From the NCBI GenBank assembly GCA_016757515.1, contig JAERIN010000010.1:1-40483 (forward strand): 40,483 nt of DNA. Reading direction: 5' to 3'. The number at the start of each line of letters is the position of its first letter. Within the stretch, counting starts at the first letter, position 1. The stretch is from Alphaproteobacteria bacterium (GTDB lineage Bacteria; Pseudomonadota; Alphaproteobacteria; Micavibrionales; Micavibrionaceae). Below are positions 30,120-37,706 of the stretch, one piece after another. Below the pieces are notes generated by a model, which was not told the DNA's origin, ran no database searches, and saw only the letters and a list, made by a program, of their open reading frames with translations. A program made the position numbers and the translations under genes.

Positions 30120-30217
30120 GGGGGTCGGGGGCAGGCGTTGCGCGCGGAGTGAATCGGGCTTAGACTTGCCGGACAGAGACTCGCCTTTCCGCAACACGTG
30201 CCACGTATACGTCCCTC

Positions 30218-30943
30218 GTGCCCAAGAAAGCCACGCCCAGGCCGCCGCGCCACGCCCAGGGCCCCCCACAGGCCCCGTGGAACCCACTCCTCTCTGAGGA
30301 GGAGGAGTCGCGGACGCAGCGATACCTGAAGACCGTCCGCCCCCGCTCGCCGGGGCAGGAGGCCCTGATGGACGCCATGGCCTCTCATGCGCTGACCTTC
30401 GCCGTGGGCCCGGCCGGCACGGGCAAGACCTACTTGGCCATCGCCGCTGCTGTGCGGGCCCTGGAGACCGGGTCCGTGGAGCGCATTGTGCTCTCCCGCC
30501 CGGCGATGGAGGCCGGAGAGAGCATTGGCTATCTCCCTGGAGACATGGCGGAGAAGATGGCCCCGTACCTAAGGCCTTTGTACGATTCCCTAGGGGACCG
30601 CATGGGCGCGCGGCGGGTGCGGCAGGCCATGGAGGACGGGACCATAGAGATCGCCCCCGTGGGCTTCATGCGCGGGCGGACCCTGAACAACGCCTTTGTG
30701 GTCATAGACGAGGCCCAGAACTGCACCTACGCGCAGCTGCGCATGCTGCTCTCGCGCCTGGGCTGGTCCTCCACCATGGTCGTCACGGGAGACCCAGAGC
30801 AGAGCGACCTCTTGGACGGCATGTCGGGCCTGGCCGAGGCCGCGCACCGCCTGGAGGCTGTGGAGGGCATCGCCGTCATCCGCCTGGGGCGTGCGGACAT
30901 CGTCCGCCACCCTCTGGTGGCCAAGATTCTGGCCGCGCTTTAG
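30218..30943 (+). CDS. PhoH-like ATPase
   Basis: Cytosolic P-loop ATPase of the PhoH/YbeZ family, linked to RNA metabolism. The 241-residue protein has Walker A GPAGTGKTYLA, then LSRPAMEAGESIGYLPGDMAEKM, PVGFMRGRTLNNAFVVIDEAQNCT (Walker B VVIDEAQN) and RLGWSSTMVVTGDPEQSDL, all diagnostic. It is shorter than typical YbeZ (about 320-350) because the N-terminal domain is missing; only a basic Pro-rich tail (PKKATPRPPRHAQGPP) precedes the core. The usual partner ybeY is absent. The start is GTG with TATACG 6 bp upstream, again close to leaderless. Regulation by the TetR operator about 100 bp upstream is possible. Confidence 0.9.
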   Translation: MPKKATPRPPRHAQGPPQAPWNPLLSEEEESRTQRYLKTVRPRSPGQEALMDAMASHALTFAVGPAGTGKTYLAIAAAVRALETGSVERIVLSRPAMEAGESIGYLPGDMAEKMAPYLRPLYDSLGDRMGARRVRQAMEDGTIEIAPVGFMRGRTLNNAFVVIDEAQNCTYAQLRMLLSRLGWSSTMVVTGDPEQSDLLDGMSGLAEAAHRLEAVEGIAVIRLGRADIVRHPLVAKILAAL

Positions 30944-30981
30944 GGCCTCTCGGCACGCGGCTTGCTTTCCTGGATGGTGCG

Positions 30982-31689
30982 ATGAGCCTTGCCCCCGTCT
31001 CCGCACAAAGCGCTGTCCTGCCCGCTATCCGGGCCGCAGCGCGCGCGTCTGGGGTGGACTTTGCCTATCTAGCCAAACAAGCAGAGGTGGAGAGCGGCTT
31101 GAACCCGTCGGCCAAGGCCAAGACCTCCACAGCCACCGGGCTGTATCAGTTCATAGAGTCCACCTGGCTCGCCATGGCGGAAAAGCATGGGGCGCGGTAC
31201 GGCCTGTCCGGCGGGCGGGAGGACCTCCTGGCTGCGCGGGAGGACCCGCAGATGGCGGCGTACATGGCCGCAGAGCTGGCCAAGGAGAACGCGGCGGCGC
31301 TGCAGGCCAGCTGGGGCGGGGAGGTCGGCGCTACGGAGCTATACCTCGCGCACTTCTTGGGGGCCTCGGGCGCGGCGGACCTGCTTTCCGCGCGGGATGC
31401 GGACGCGGAGGCAAGCGCGGCGGCCCTTCTGCCCGCTGCGGCGTCGGCAAACCGGGGGGTGTTCTATGGCCCGGACGGGGCGGCGCGGAGCGTGGCAGAG
31501 GTTTATGACCGCTTTGCGGCCAAGTTTAGCGGGCAGCAGGCGGCGCAGGCTCCACGGGCCGCGCCTGGGCAGATTCCCTTTGTGCGCGAGGCCGCGCTCT
31601 CCACGCAGTCGCCGCTCCTGAATCCCGTGGCAGTGATGCTCCTGGCGCAGCTTGACGCTCCCAGCACCGGTGGGACACAACAAAAATGA
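30982..31689 (+). CDS. Lytic transglycosylase-like (SLT-fold) protein
   Basis: The SLT motif is clear at residues 31-60: AKQAEVESGLNPSAKAKTST followed by ATGLYQFIESTW, with the catalytic Glu37 in VES. Such enzymes cleave peptidoglycan, often to let secretion machines or flagella through. The 235-residue protein has no obvious signal peptide, so export may use another route or it may be annotated too short. The central part keeps GATELYLAHFLGASGAADL, as in SLT domains of phage and flagellar (FlgJ-like) enzymes. The C-terminus is alanine-rich and low in complexity. It follows phoH by 38 bp. Confidence 0.82.
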   Translation: MSLAPVSAQSAVLPAIRAAARASGVDFAYLAKQAEVESGLNPSAKAKTSTATGLYQFIESTWLAMAEKHGARYGLSGGREDLLAAREDPQMAAYMAAELAKENAAALQASWGGEVGATELYLAHFLGASGAADLLSARDADAEASAAALLPAAASANRGVFYGPDGAARSVAEVYDRFAAKFSGQQAAQAPRAAPGQIPFVREAALSTQSPLLNPVAVMLLAQLDAPSTGGTQQK

Positions 31690-31698
31690 AAATATTCC

Positions 31699-31727
31699 TT
31701 GACAGGGGCTCTTGTTCCTCGTATGTT
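31699..31727 (+). promoter_or_regulatory. Near-consensus sigma70 promoter driving a non-coding segment
   Basis: TTGACA (31699-31704), exactly 17 bp, TATGTT (31722-31727). This is the best -35 in the window. It starts 10 bp after the transglycosylase stop and about 225 bp before the next start codon. Confidence 0.75.
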
Positions 31728-31732
31728 CCCGC

Positions 31733-31870
31733 ATAGAGGCAGTGAGGACGCGGTGGCCACCGTTTGCTGACCTTGTACGCCTATGAGGTAGGGGCGCCTG
31801 GAGCGGGTGGGGGCCTTTCCCCCAGTGCCCAAGAGCCAGACCCCACATGCCAGACCCCATGCCAGACCGG
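31733..31870 (+). ncRNA. Candidate structured small RNA (possibly 6S-like)
   Basis: The segment after the strong promoter has no convincing coding frame but folds well by eye. CATAGAGGC (31732-31740) pairs with GCCTATG (31779-31785), closing over the self-complementary CGGTGGCCACCG (31751-31762). A GGGGG/CCCCC hairpin with a CCTTT loop lies at 31809-31823. Imperfect repeats of CAGACCCCA follow (31837-31869). In alphaproteobacteria 6S RNA is commonly found near the cyclo-ligase and this TIGR00282-type gene, which makes 6S the first candidate. I could not match the conserved 6S bubble, and the 3' end is a guess. Confidence 0.38.
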
Positions 31871-31920
31871 CCCGCCAGCCGCGCCCGCGCGCCCTGATCG
31901 CGCCCAGTGGAGCAGCCTGT

Positions 31921-31949
31921 TTGCCTTGGCCACGGCCCTGCGCTACCTA
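31921..31949 (+). promoter_or_regulatory. Promoter giving a very short leader for the ymdB-like gene
   Basis: TTGCCT (31921-31926), 17 bp, TACCTA (31944-31949), then 9 bp to ATG 31959. Confidence 0.5.
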
Positions 31950-31958
31950 AACGCATCT

Positions 31959-32783
31959 ATGCGTATACTGTTTTTCGGTGACATCGTGGGCCGCAGCGGG
32001 CGCGAGGCTCTCGCGCGACACCTCCCGGCGCTCCGCGCGCGCCTGACCCCAGACCTCATCGTGGCCAACGGAGAGAACGCCGCGCACGGGCGGGGCATCA
32101 CGCCCAAGACGTTCGCGGAGATTTTGGCCCTGGGCGTGGACTGCATCACCGGGGGAAACCACATCTGGGACCAGCGGGAGGCCATACCCCTCATGGAGCG
32201 CGAGCCGCGCCTCCTGCGCCCCCTGAACGCCCCGGCGGGGACACCCGGCTCTGGCGCGTGGCGGGGGGTTCTGCCCGACGGGCGGGTGGCGGTGGTGGCG
32301 TGCCTCATGGGCCGGCTGTTCATGGACGCGCTGGACTGCCCCTTCGCCGCTGCGGCCCGCCTGGCCGAGGCGCACCCTCTGGGGCGCGGTGCAGGGGCAA
32401 TCCTCGTGGACATCCACGCCGAGGCGACCAGCGAGAAAATGGCCTTAGCGCACCACCTGGACGGGCGGGTCTCGGCTGTCATCGGCACCCACACGCACAT
32501 CCCCACGGCGGACACGCATGTCTTGCCCGGCGGGACGGCGTACATGACCGACGCGGGCATGTGCGGGGACTACGACAGCGTTATCGGGGTCCGCAAGGAC
32601 ATCCCCGTCTACAAGTTCACCCGGAAGCTGCCCCACGCGGAAAAAATGGTCCCCGCAGCGGGCGAGGGCACGGCGTGCGGGGCGTTCCTCGTGACGGACG
32701 ACGCCACCGGGCACGCCCGGTCCATAGAGCCCGTCCGCCTGGGGGGGTGCCTGCCCGAGGCCCTGCCCCCACCGCAGGCCTGA
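31959..32783 (+). CDS. TIGR00282/YmdB-type metallophosphoesterase
   Basis: Calcineurin-like phosphoesterase of 274 residues related to Bacillus YmdB, a 2',3'-cyclic-nucleotide phosphodiesterase. Metal-site motifs are in order: MRILFFGDIVGRSGREAL (Asp), LIVANGENAAHGRGIT (NGEN), CITGGNHIWDQRE (GNH), AILVDIHAEATSEK (DxHAE) and VIGTHTHIPTADTHVLPGGTAYMTDAGMCG (GTHTH). Membership is certain. The true start is ATG 31959: the upstream in-frame extension is low in complexity and overlaps the putative RNA, while the 31959 start begins exactly with the first motif and has a promoter right before it. Confidence 0.94.
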   Translation: MRILFFGDIVGRSGREALARHLPALRARLTPDLIVANGENAAHGRGITPKTFAEILALGVDCITGGNHIWDQREAIPLMEREPRLLRPLNAPAGTPGSGAWRGVLPDGRVAVVACLMGRLFMDALDCPFAAAARLAEAHPLGRGAGAILVDIHAEATSEKMALAHHLDGRVSAVIGTHTHIPTADTHVLPGGTAYMTDAGMCGDYDSVIGVRKDIPVYKFTRKLPHAEKMVPAAGEGTACGAFLVTDDATGHARSIEPVRLGGCLPEALPPPQA

Positions 32784-32815
32784 CGGGGGCACCCGGCGCT
32801 GGATCAAAGCGCGCA

Positions 32816-32844
32816 TTGCGCCCCCGCCGCGCGCGGGGTAGCTT
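32816..32844 (+). promoter_or_regulatory. Promoter giving a probable leaderless gltX mRNA
   Basis: TTGCGC (32816-32821), 17 bp, TAGCTT (32839-32844), then 7 bp to ATG 32852. Confidence 0.6.
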
Positions 32845-32851
32845 AGCGCGC

Positions 32852-34177
32852 ATGACCCCCCCCGTCACCCGCATCGCGCCCTCGCCCACGGGCTTCATGC
32901 ACATCGGCACGGCCCGCACGGCCCTGTTCAACTGGCTCTACGCCCGGGGGCGGGGGGGGCGATTTTTGCTGCGCATTGAGGACACGGACGCAGCCCGGGC
33001 CACGCCGGGGGCGGTGGAGGCTATACTGGACGGCTTAACCTGGCTGGGCCTGGACTGGGACGGCGATCCGGTGTTTCAGTCGGAGAATGCTGCGCGGCAC
33101 GCGCAGGTGGTAGGCCAGCTCCTGGCCTCCGGCCATGCCTACCGCTGCACCTGCACGCCCGCGCGCCTGGCCGCCCTGCCCCACGGGTATGACCGCCAGT
33201 GCCGGGACGCGGGCCATGGTCCGGATTGCGGCCCCCACGTAGTGCGCATAAAGGCCCCCCTTGCGGGCGAGATTGTCCTGGATGACCAGGTGCAGGGCCG
33301 CGTCGTGGTGGCGGCCAAGGACCTGGATGATTTCGTTTTGCTGCGCTCCGACGGCACACCCACCTATATGCTCTGCGTGGTCGTGGACGACCACGACATG
33401 GGCGTCACGCACGTCATCCGGGGGGACGACCACCTCTCCAACGCCCTCCGGCAGCGGACCATAACAGACGCCATGGGCTGGCCCGTGCCCGTGTACGCGC
33501 ACATCCCCCTCATCCACGGCGCGGACGGCAAGAAGCTTTCTAAGCGCCACGGGGCCGTGGGGGTGGCATGGTACCGGGAGCAGGGGTACCTGCCCGAGGC
33601 GGTGTGCAACTACCTCCTGCGCCTGGGCTGGGGGCACGGGGATGCGGAGGTCATCAGCCGGGCCGAGGCGTTAGAATGGTTCGACCTGCCCGCCGTGGGG
33701 CGCGCGCCCGCGCGATTGGACGAGGCCAAGCTGGACGCCCTGAACGCGCACTATATTGCCGAAGCCGACGACGCGCGGCTGTTGGACATTCTGGGCATAG
33801 ACGACGCGCGCTTTTTGGCGGCCCTGCCCCTGTTGAAGCCCCGGGCGCGCACGCTGGCCGAGCTGCGCGAAGCCGGAGCGTTCCTCCTGGCGCCGGTGGA
33901 GCCCGACGACGCGGCGCGGGAAAAACTAACCGGCGCGGGGGACGCCCTGGCCGCGCTGGCCCAGGCGCTGCAGGAGGCCGAGCCCTTTGATGCTGCAGGG
34001 GTCAAGGCCGCGGTCAAGGCGGTGGCCGACGCGCGGGGCGTCAAGATGGGCGCGGTGGGCCCAGTGCTGCGCGCCGCGCTGACGGGCCGCACGGGCGGAC
34101 CCGACATTTTCGCCAGTGCCGCCATCCTGGGGCGGGACGAGTGCCTAGAGCGACTGAAAGGAGTGCAAAAACCATGA
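32852..34177 (+). CDS. gltX: Glutamyl-tRNA synthetase
   Basis: Class I synthetase that charges tRNA-Glu, and in many alphaproteobacteria also tRNA-Gln. The 441-residue protein has the HIGH-type box APSPTGFMHIGTARTALFN, RFLLRIEDTDAARATPGAVEAI, TYMLCVVVDDHDMGVTHVIRGDDHLSN and the KMSKS-type box GKKLSKRHGAVGV (KLSKR). A helical anticodon-binding domain follows. A zinc-type Cys cluster (CTCTPARLAAL...CRDAGHGPDC) is present after the Rossmann half. The stop overlaps the next gene by 4 bp (ATGA). Confidence 0.96.
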   Translation: MTPPVTRIAPSPTGFMHIGTARTALFNWLYARGRGGRFLLRIEDTDAARATPGAVEAILDGLTWLGLDWDGDPVFQSENAARHAQVVGQLLASGHAYRCTCTPARLAALPHGYDRQCRDAGHGPDCGPHVVRIKAPLAGEIVLDDQVQGRVVVAAKDLDDFVLLRSDGTPTYMLCVVVDDHDMGVTHVIRGDDHLSNALRQRTITDAMGWPVPVYAHIPLIHGADGKKLSKRHGAVGVAWYREQGYLPEAVCNYLLRLGWGHGDAEVISRAEALEWFDLPAVGRAPARLDEAKLDALNAHYIAEADDARLLDILGIDDARFLAALPLLKPRARTLAELREAGAFLLAPVEPDDAAREKLTGAGDALAALAQALQEAEPFDAAGVKAAVKAVADARGVKMGAVGPVLRAALTGRTGGPDIFASAAILGRDECLERLKGVQKP

Positions 34178-34578
34178 CGACAACACCGGAGATCTTTTGG
34201 CTTACCCTCACGGCCCTGATGACGGGCCTTGTGTTCGTGCCCTACACAACCAACAGGATCCTAACCTTCGGCTTTACCGAGGTCGCGCGAAGCCGCGACG
34301 GCTGGCAGCATGCGGACCCCCCCTGGGCCGCACGCCTGGTCAAGGCCCACAAGAACGCCGTGGAGAACCTTGTGGTGTTCGCGCCCCTGGCCCTGGCCGT
34401 GGCCGTCACAGGCGCGGGGAGCGCGGCCACGGCCCTGGCATGCTACACCTACTTCTGGGCCAGGGTTGTGCACGCTGTGGGCTACGCAGCGGGCTTCACC
34501 CCCGTGCGGGGCCTGTCCTTCGTCGTGGGGGTGGTGTGCCAGGTGACACTGGCCCTGCGCCTACTGGGCCTTGTGTAG
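34174..34578 (+). CDS. MAPEG-family integral membrane protein
   Basis: A 134-residue protein with about four membrane helices. The MAPEG pattern is seen in RLVKAHKNAVENLVVFAPLALAVAV (the family motif R-x3-A-x-N-x2-E-x2) and FWARVVHAVGYAAGFTPVRGL. Eukaryotic MAPEG proteins are glutathione- or eicosanoid-linked; bacterial ones are mostly of unknown function. AAAGGAG about 10 bp before the ATG is one of the few strong Shine-Dalgarno sites here, and the start overlaps the gltX stop (ATGA), so translation is coupled. The 3' end overlaps holB by 18 bp tail-to-tail. Confidence 0.87.
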   Translation: MTTTPEIFWLTLTALMTGLVFVPYTTNRILTFGFTEVARSRDGWQHADPPWAARLVKAHKNAVENLVVFAPLALAVAVTGAGSAATALACYTYFWARVVHAVGYAAGFTPVRGLSFVVGVVCQVTLALRLLGLV

Positions 34579-35586
34579 CAGCATAAACGCTCCCAAGACG
34601 CCGTGTCGGCGGTCCAGCGCCGCGCGGTCCACCTGCGCGAAGTGCGCGGCTAGCGCGTCGTAGACCGCCACGCGGGCCGTGTCCCCCGGCGCAGCACGGG
34701 CGCGGGACGCGAGGTGCCACAGGACAAGGTCCACAAACGCGCCGTAAGCGGCCTCTGCGGCCTTACCGGCCATCTGATCAGCCAAGGCGTGCGCTGCTGG
34801 CCAGTCCTCCCGGCCCAGCAGAGGCTCCACCCGGGCCCAAATGCCGGGCGCGTCCGCAGCGGCATAGGCCAGGGCCCGCCCCGCGCTCCCCCCCGATAGG
34901 GCAGCAAGCAGGGGCATGTCCCCCGCTGCAAGCGGCGGGTCCGCGAGGGCCAAGACCTGCCCCATCTCCGATTCCGACAGCGCGCAGAAGGGAACAAGCG
35001 CGGCGCGGGAACGTATGGTGGGCAAGAGGGCCCCTGGCCGATGGGCCACGAGGAGCACAATGCTGCGGGGCGGCGGCTCCTCCAGGACTTTGAGGAGGGC
35101 GTTCTGCGCGGCGCGGGTCATGGCGTCTGCGTCGTCCACAACCACGACCCGCCACCCCCCGGCCTGAGCGGCGGTATGGTGGGCAAAGTGCGCAATGGCC
35201 CGCACAGCGTCCACCTTCAGGGTTGCGCCTGGCGCATCCGGCTCTATGGTCAGCAGGTCCGGCTCCCCCCCCGCCGCCACGCGGGCGTGCACCGGGTGGC
35301 CCTCAGGCGCGTCCAGTGCGTCACCCCCACCGCCGGACAAGAGGAACCGGGCCAGGGCAAACGCCGCCGTGGCCTTGCCCACGCCCCTGGGGCCCGCGAG
35401 GATGGCCCCGTGCGGGAGGCGCCCCGCGCGGACCATGTCCAGCAAAACGGCCCGCGCGCGGACGTGCCCGATGAGGGGGCGCTGCGCCCGCGGCGGAGCC
35501 AGGCCGGGCCCGGCGGGATGCGAGGGGATCGCGGAACCGCCCCCCTCTTCCGCCCCAGGAGCTGCCTCCTCCCCGAAGAGGTTCAT
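34561..35586 (-). CDS. holB: DNA polymerase III delta-prime subunit
   Basis: AAA+ clamp-loader subunit. The 341-residue protein has AQRPLIGHVRARAVLLDMVRAGRLPHG, a P-loop-like GPRGVGKAT (residues 65-73), VVVVDDADAMTRAAQNALLKVLEEPP (Walker B region), and LLVAHRPGALLPTIRSRAALVPF. The usual sensor-1 SRC reads SRA, so the conserved Cys is missing. ATG 35586 begins MNLFGEEAAPGAEE; it overlaps the stop of the upstream membrane gene (ATGA), which fixes the start and implies coupling. Neighbours such as tmk, metG or tatD, frequent in other bacteria, are absent. Confidence 0.92.
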   Translation of the reverse strand: MNLFGEEAAPGAEEGGGSAIPSHPAGPGLAPPRAQRPLIGHVRARAVLLDMVRAGRLPHGAILAGPRGVGKATAAFALARFLLSGGGGDALDAPEGHPVHARVAAGGEPDLLTIEPDAPGATLKVDAVRAIAHFAHHTAAQAGGWRVVVVDDADAMTRAAQNALLKVLEEPPPRSIVLLVAHRPGALLPTIRSRAALVPFCALSESEMGQVLALADPPLAAGDMPLLAALSGGSAGRALAYAAADAPGIWARVEPLLGREDWPAAHALADQMAGKAAEAAYGAFVDLVLWHLASRARAAPGDTARVAVYDALAAHFAQVDRAALDRRHGVLGAFMLLHKAQ

Positions 35587-35939
35587 GGAACAGGGCCGCC
35601 TTGCTTGACCTGCCGGGCAGCGATCGCGGCATAACTCAGCGCACGGGCCAAGGCCTCCGCCTGAGACGAGTTCAGGCGCACGGGGACCCACTGGAAACCC
35701 ACCAAAGACTTGTGCGTTACGCCCAGACCCACCTTCCCTTCCTCACCCATTTCTATGAGGTTCACGGCGATGTGTGCGCTTACAATGCCCCTGGACTCGC
35801 AGGGCACGGTGTCCACCGTGCGCACAACGCGCCCCCCATAGATAGCGCCCCGCGGGCCCCCGTAGCGGAAGAGCCGATAGGCCATAAAGACCGCTATAAC
35901 ACCAAACAGGGCCCAGAACGGGGCAACAAAACCATCCAT
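35583..35939 (-). CDS. Small single-pass membrane protein of unknown function
   Basis: Not recognised. The 118-residue product starts MDGFVAPFWALFGVIAVFMA, a single N-terminal membrane helix, followed by a basic RLFRYGGPRG and a soluble domain (TVDTVPCESRGIVSAHIAV, LGVTHKSLVGFQWVPVRLN, AEALARALSYAAIAARQVK). The ATGA overlap with holB makes a two-gene unit. The start at 35939 agrees with a TTGCCC, 17 bp, CTATCC promoter 8 bp upstream; an upstream extension to 36077 has no support. Confidence 0.7.
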   Translation of the reverse strand: MDGFVAPFWALFGVIAVFMAYRLFRYGGPRGAIYGGRVVRTVDTVPCESRGIVSAHIAVNLIEMGEEGKVGLGVTHKSLVGFQWVPVRLNSSQAEALARALSYAAIAARQVKQGGPVP

Positions 35940-35947
35940 ATACAAGC

Positions 35948-35976
35948 GGATAGCACGCTTTCCCCCCCATGGGCAA
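35948..35976 (-). promoter_or_regulatory. Near-leaderless promoter of the membrane-protein/holB unit
   Basis: On the minus strand: TTGCCC (35971-35976), 17 bp with a 7-G run, CTATCC (35948-35953), then 8 bp to the ATG. Confidence 0.5.
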
Positions 35977-36067
35977 GAGGCGTTTGCGCAAAGGGCCGCT
36001 ATGGGGCCTGGGGGCCCTGCCCCGCTTTCTTTACGCCCGCGCGCCCGTGCACTACCATAGGACAGAG

Positions 36068-36586
36068 ATGACGGCACAGTCCCTCACCGCTGCGGAGATC
36101 AGGGGCGCAAAGGCCCGGCGAGCCCGGCTGCTCCGCCGCGCCATGTACTGGTCCGGCGGGCTGTGTGTGGCCGCCTTTGTCCTCTACCTCCTGTTTGTGC
36201 CGTTCAAGGGAGACATGCGCTTTGGGGTGTGCCGGACCCTCCTGGAACTACATGTGCCCATGCCCGGCACCCTCAGCCTCACGGGCCTGGACGACTATGG
36301 CACGGAAATGCGCATCTGGTTCACGCACAGGAACCCCTTTGGGCAGTACCGCCTAGAGTCCGCGACATGCGTCTTTAAGGCGGACCCGTCGGCCCCCGGC
36401 GGCTTTTCTGTGGCCAAGGCCCGGGTGGGCCGCGTGCGCGTGTCGGAGACAGAGGTGGCGGCCTTCAACCGCTCCCTGCCCGCCGTGTACGCAGGGCGGC
36501 CAGACCTCACCCTCCCCGCACCCCTGCCCGACGCGCTGGCAGACCTCCAGTCTGACCCGTCCAAGTACTATCGCAAGATTTTCTGA
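36068..36586 (+). CDS. Single-pass membrane protein of unknown function
   Basis: Not recognised. The 172-residue protein has a basic cytoplasmic N-terminus (GAKARRARLLRRAMYW), one membrane helix (about residues 26-45) and an extracytoplasmic domain with two cysteines (GVCRTLLEL and SATCVFKAD) that could form a disulfide. The domain looks beta-rich (LSLTGLDDYGTEMRIWF) and ends LPDALADLQSDPSKYYRKIF. Type II topology is likely from the positive residues before the helix. AGGA lies 5-8 bp upstream and a TTTACG, 17 bp, TACCAT promoter further up. Confidence 0.7.
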   Translation: MTAQSLTAAEIRGAKARRARLLRRAMYWSGGLCVAAFVLYLLFVPFKGDMRFGVCRTLLELHVPMPGTLSLTGLDDYGTEMRIWFTHRNPFGQYRLESATCVFKADPSAPGGFSVAKARVGRVRVSETEVAAFNRSLPAVYAGRPDLTLPAPLPDALADLQSDPSKYYRKIF

Positions 36587-36620
36587 TGTATCAAGGGCTT
36601 GTCCTGCCTGTGCGCCCGCC

Positions 36621-37430
36621 CTATCGCTCCAGCCGGACCTCCACCCCCGCCCAGCGCGTCCAGGCCCACAGCGCCGCAGGAAGCACGCATCCCACCGCCG
36701 CGCAGGCCAGGCAGAACCCCGCCACGGCCTCTACGCTCGTGCCCATCTCTGCTGCGATGCGGCTGAAGTCGCCCAGGTGGAGGCCGCCCTTTTGCTGCGC
36801 ATAGACCGCGCGCTGCACGCCGTCGCGCATCAGGCCCCAGCAGAACACCCCCAGCTGCCCCAGCATCCCAAAGCCGATGGCGCCGTTTAGGCCCCGCTCT
36901 AGCCACCCCCGGGGGGCGAGGTCCAGCCAGGCGCGTGTGAGGAAGAACGCGGCCACCAGGACCTCAAACCCGTGGCCCATGAAGGTGATGAGGGTTTCGT
37001 GCGCCGGGGTGAAGCCCAGGAGAAGCTGGAGGGCCAAGGCCGCCGCCGCCGGGACGGCGACCACGGCGTAGGCGCGAAAGCGCACGAGGGCCCAGGCGAG
37101 AGCAGCCGCGACGGCCCAGAACAGGGCCCAGCTCCGCCCGGCGTGGAGGGCCAGGCCGCCGCCGTAGGCAAAGTCAAACATGGGCAAGGTGGCGTAGCCG
37201 AACAGCCAGCCGAACAGAGCGTGGCCGACCTCGTGGAACATGGTGCCCGCCAGGCCCAAGCCCGTGAGGAGCCAGCCCAGAGGGAAGCCGTCCAGGGCCC
37301 AGGGCTCCCCCGCCGCGCGGCCCCAGGCGGGTGCGACGATGAGTGCCGCTATGGCCGCGCACGCGCCCATGAAGCGCAGCGTGGGGCCGGCGGGGGCGGA
37401 AGGTGGCGCGAAAGGAGGCAAGACAGGCAC
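36621..37430 (-). CDS. Membrane protein with HEVGH zinc-protease motif (M50-like)
   Basis: A polytopic membrane protein with about seven helices. GTMFHEVGHALFGWLFGYAT is a zinc-binding HExxH in a membrane context, as in site-2-protease/M50-like proteins; GHGFEVLVAAFFL could add a ligand or a second helical motif. I cannot place the downstream Asp ligand (LDG or NxxPxxxxDG type) with certainty, so protease activity is inference. The start is uncertain: GTG 37430 has CGGAGG about 11 bp upstream and is chosen, ATG 37505 adds 25 residues, and ATG 37370 removes 20. It is divergent from the small gene at 37504. Confidence 0.72.
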   Translation of the reverse strand: MPVLPPFAPPSAPAGPTLRFMGACAAIAALIVAPAWGRAAGEPWALDGFPLGWLLTGLGLAGTMFHEVGHALFGWLFGYATLPMFDFAYGGGLALHAGRSWALFWAVAAALAWALVRFRAYAVVAVPAAAALALQLLLGFTPAHETLITFMGHGFEVLVAAFFLTRAWLDLAPRGWLERGLNGAIGFGMLGQLGVFCWGLMRDGVQRAVYAQQKGGLHLGDFSRIAAEMGTSVEAVAGFCLACAAVGCVLPAALWAWTRWAGVEVRLER

Positions 37431-37503
37431 AGCCCTGCCAACCTCCGGGCCGTGGGTCAAGCCCGTCTGGACCCATAGGGCAGGGGCATGGCATAAAGAG
37501 CCC

Positions 37504-37674
37504 ATGATGACAGAGCCCATCGTTGTGACCTCCTCCTGCCGCTGGCCGGACCTGTGGTGGCACTTCCTGTACGCCGCGTGGCGACGCCTGCCCTGGCGCT
37601 ACGTGGCTGAGGCTGACCGACCGCGCCTGGCCGCGCTGCTTGAGACCATAAAGCGCAAGGCAGAGGAGCCCTAG
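37504..37674 (+). CDS. Small basic protein of 56 residues, unknown
   Basis: It begins MMTEPIVVTSSCRWPDLWWH and continues with an aromatic/basic stretch (FLYAAWRRLPWRYVAEADR) and a C-terminal helix. It is not recognised. Support for coding comes from a promoter-like TGGACC, 18 bp, CATAAA that ends 6 bp before the ATG, matching the leaderless layout seen elsewhere, and from the 32-bp distance to thiL. It could be a small membrane-associated or RNA-binding protein, or a chance frame. Confidence 0.45.
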   Translation: MMTEPIVVTSSCRWPDLWWHFLYAAWRRLPWRYVAEADRPRLAALLETIKRKAEEP

Positions 37675-37706
37675 GCGCAAGGCCATACCCAGAGGTACAC
37701 TGGGCC

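Noticed and set aside
31764-31958. 65-residue N-terminal extension of the ymdB-like protein
   Set aside because: Low-complexity translation of the hairpin-rich segment; the family starts at MRILFFGDIVG and a promoter lies inside the extension.
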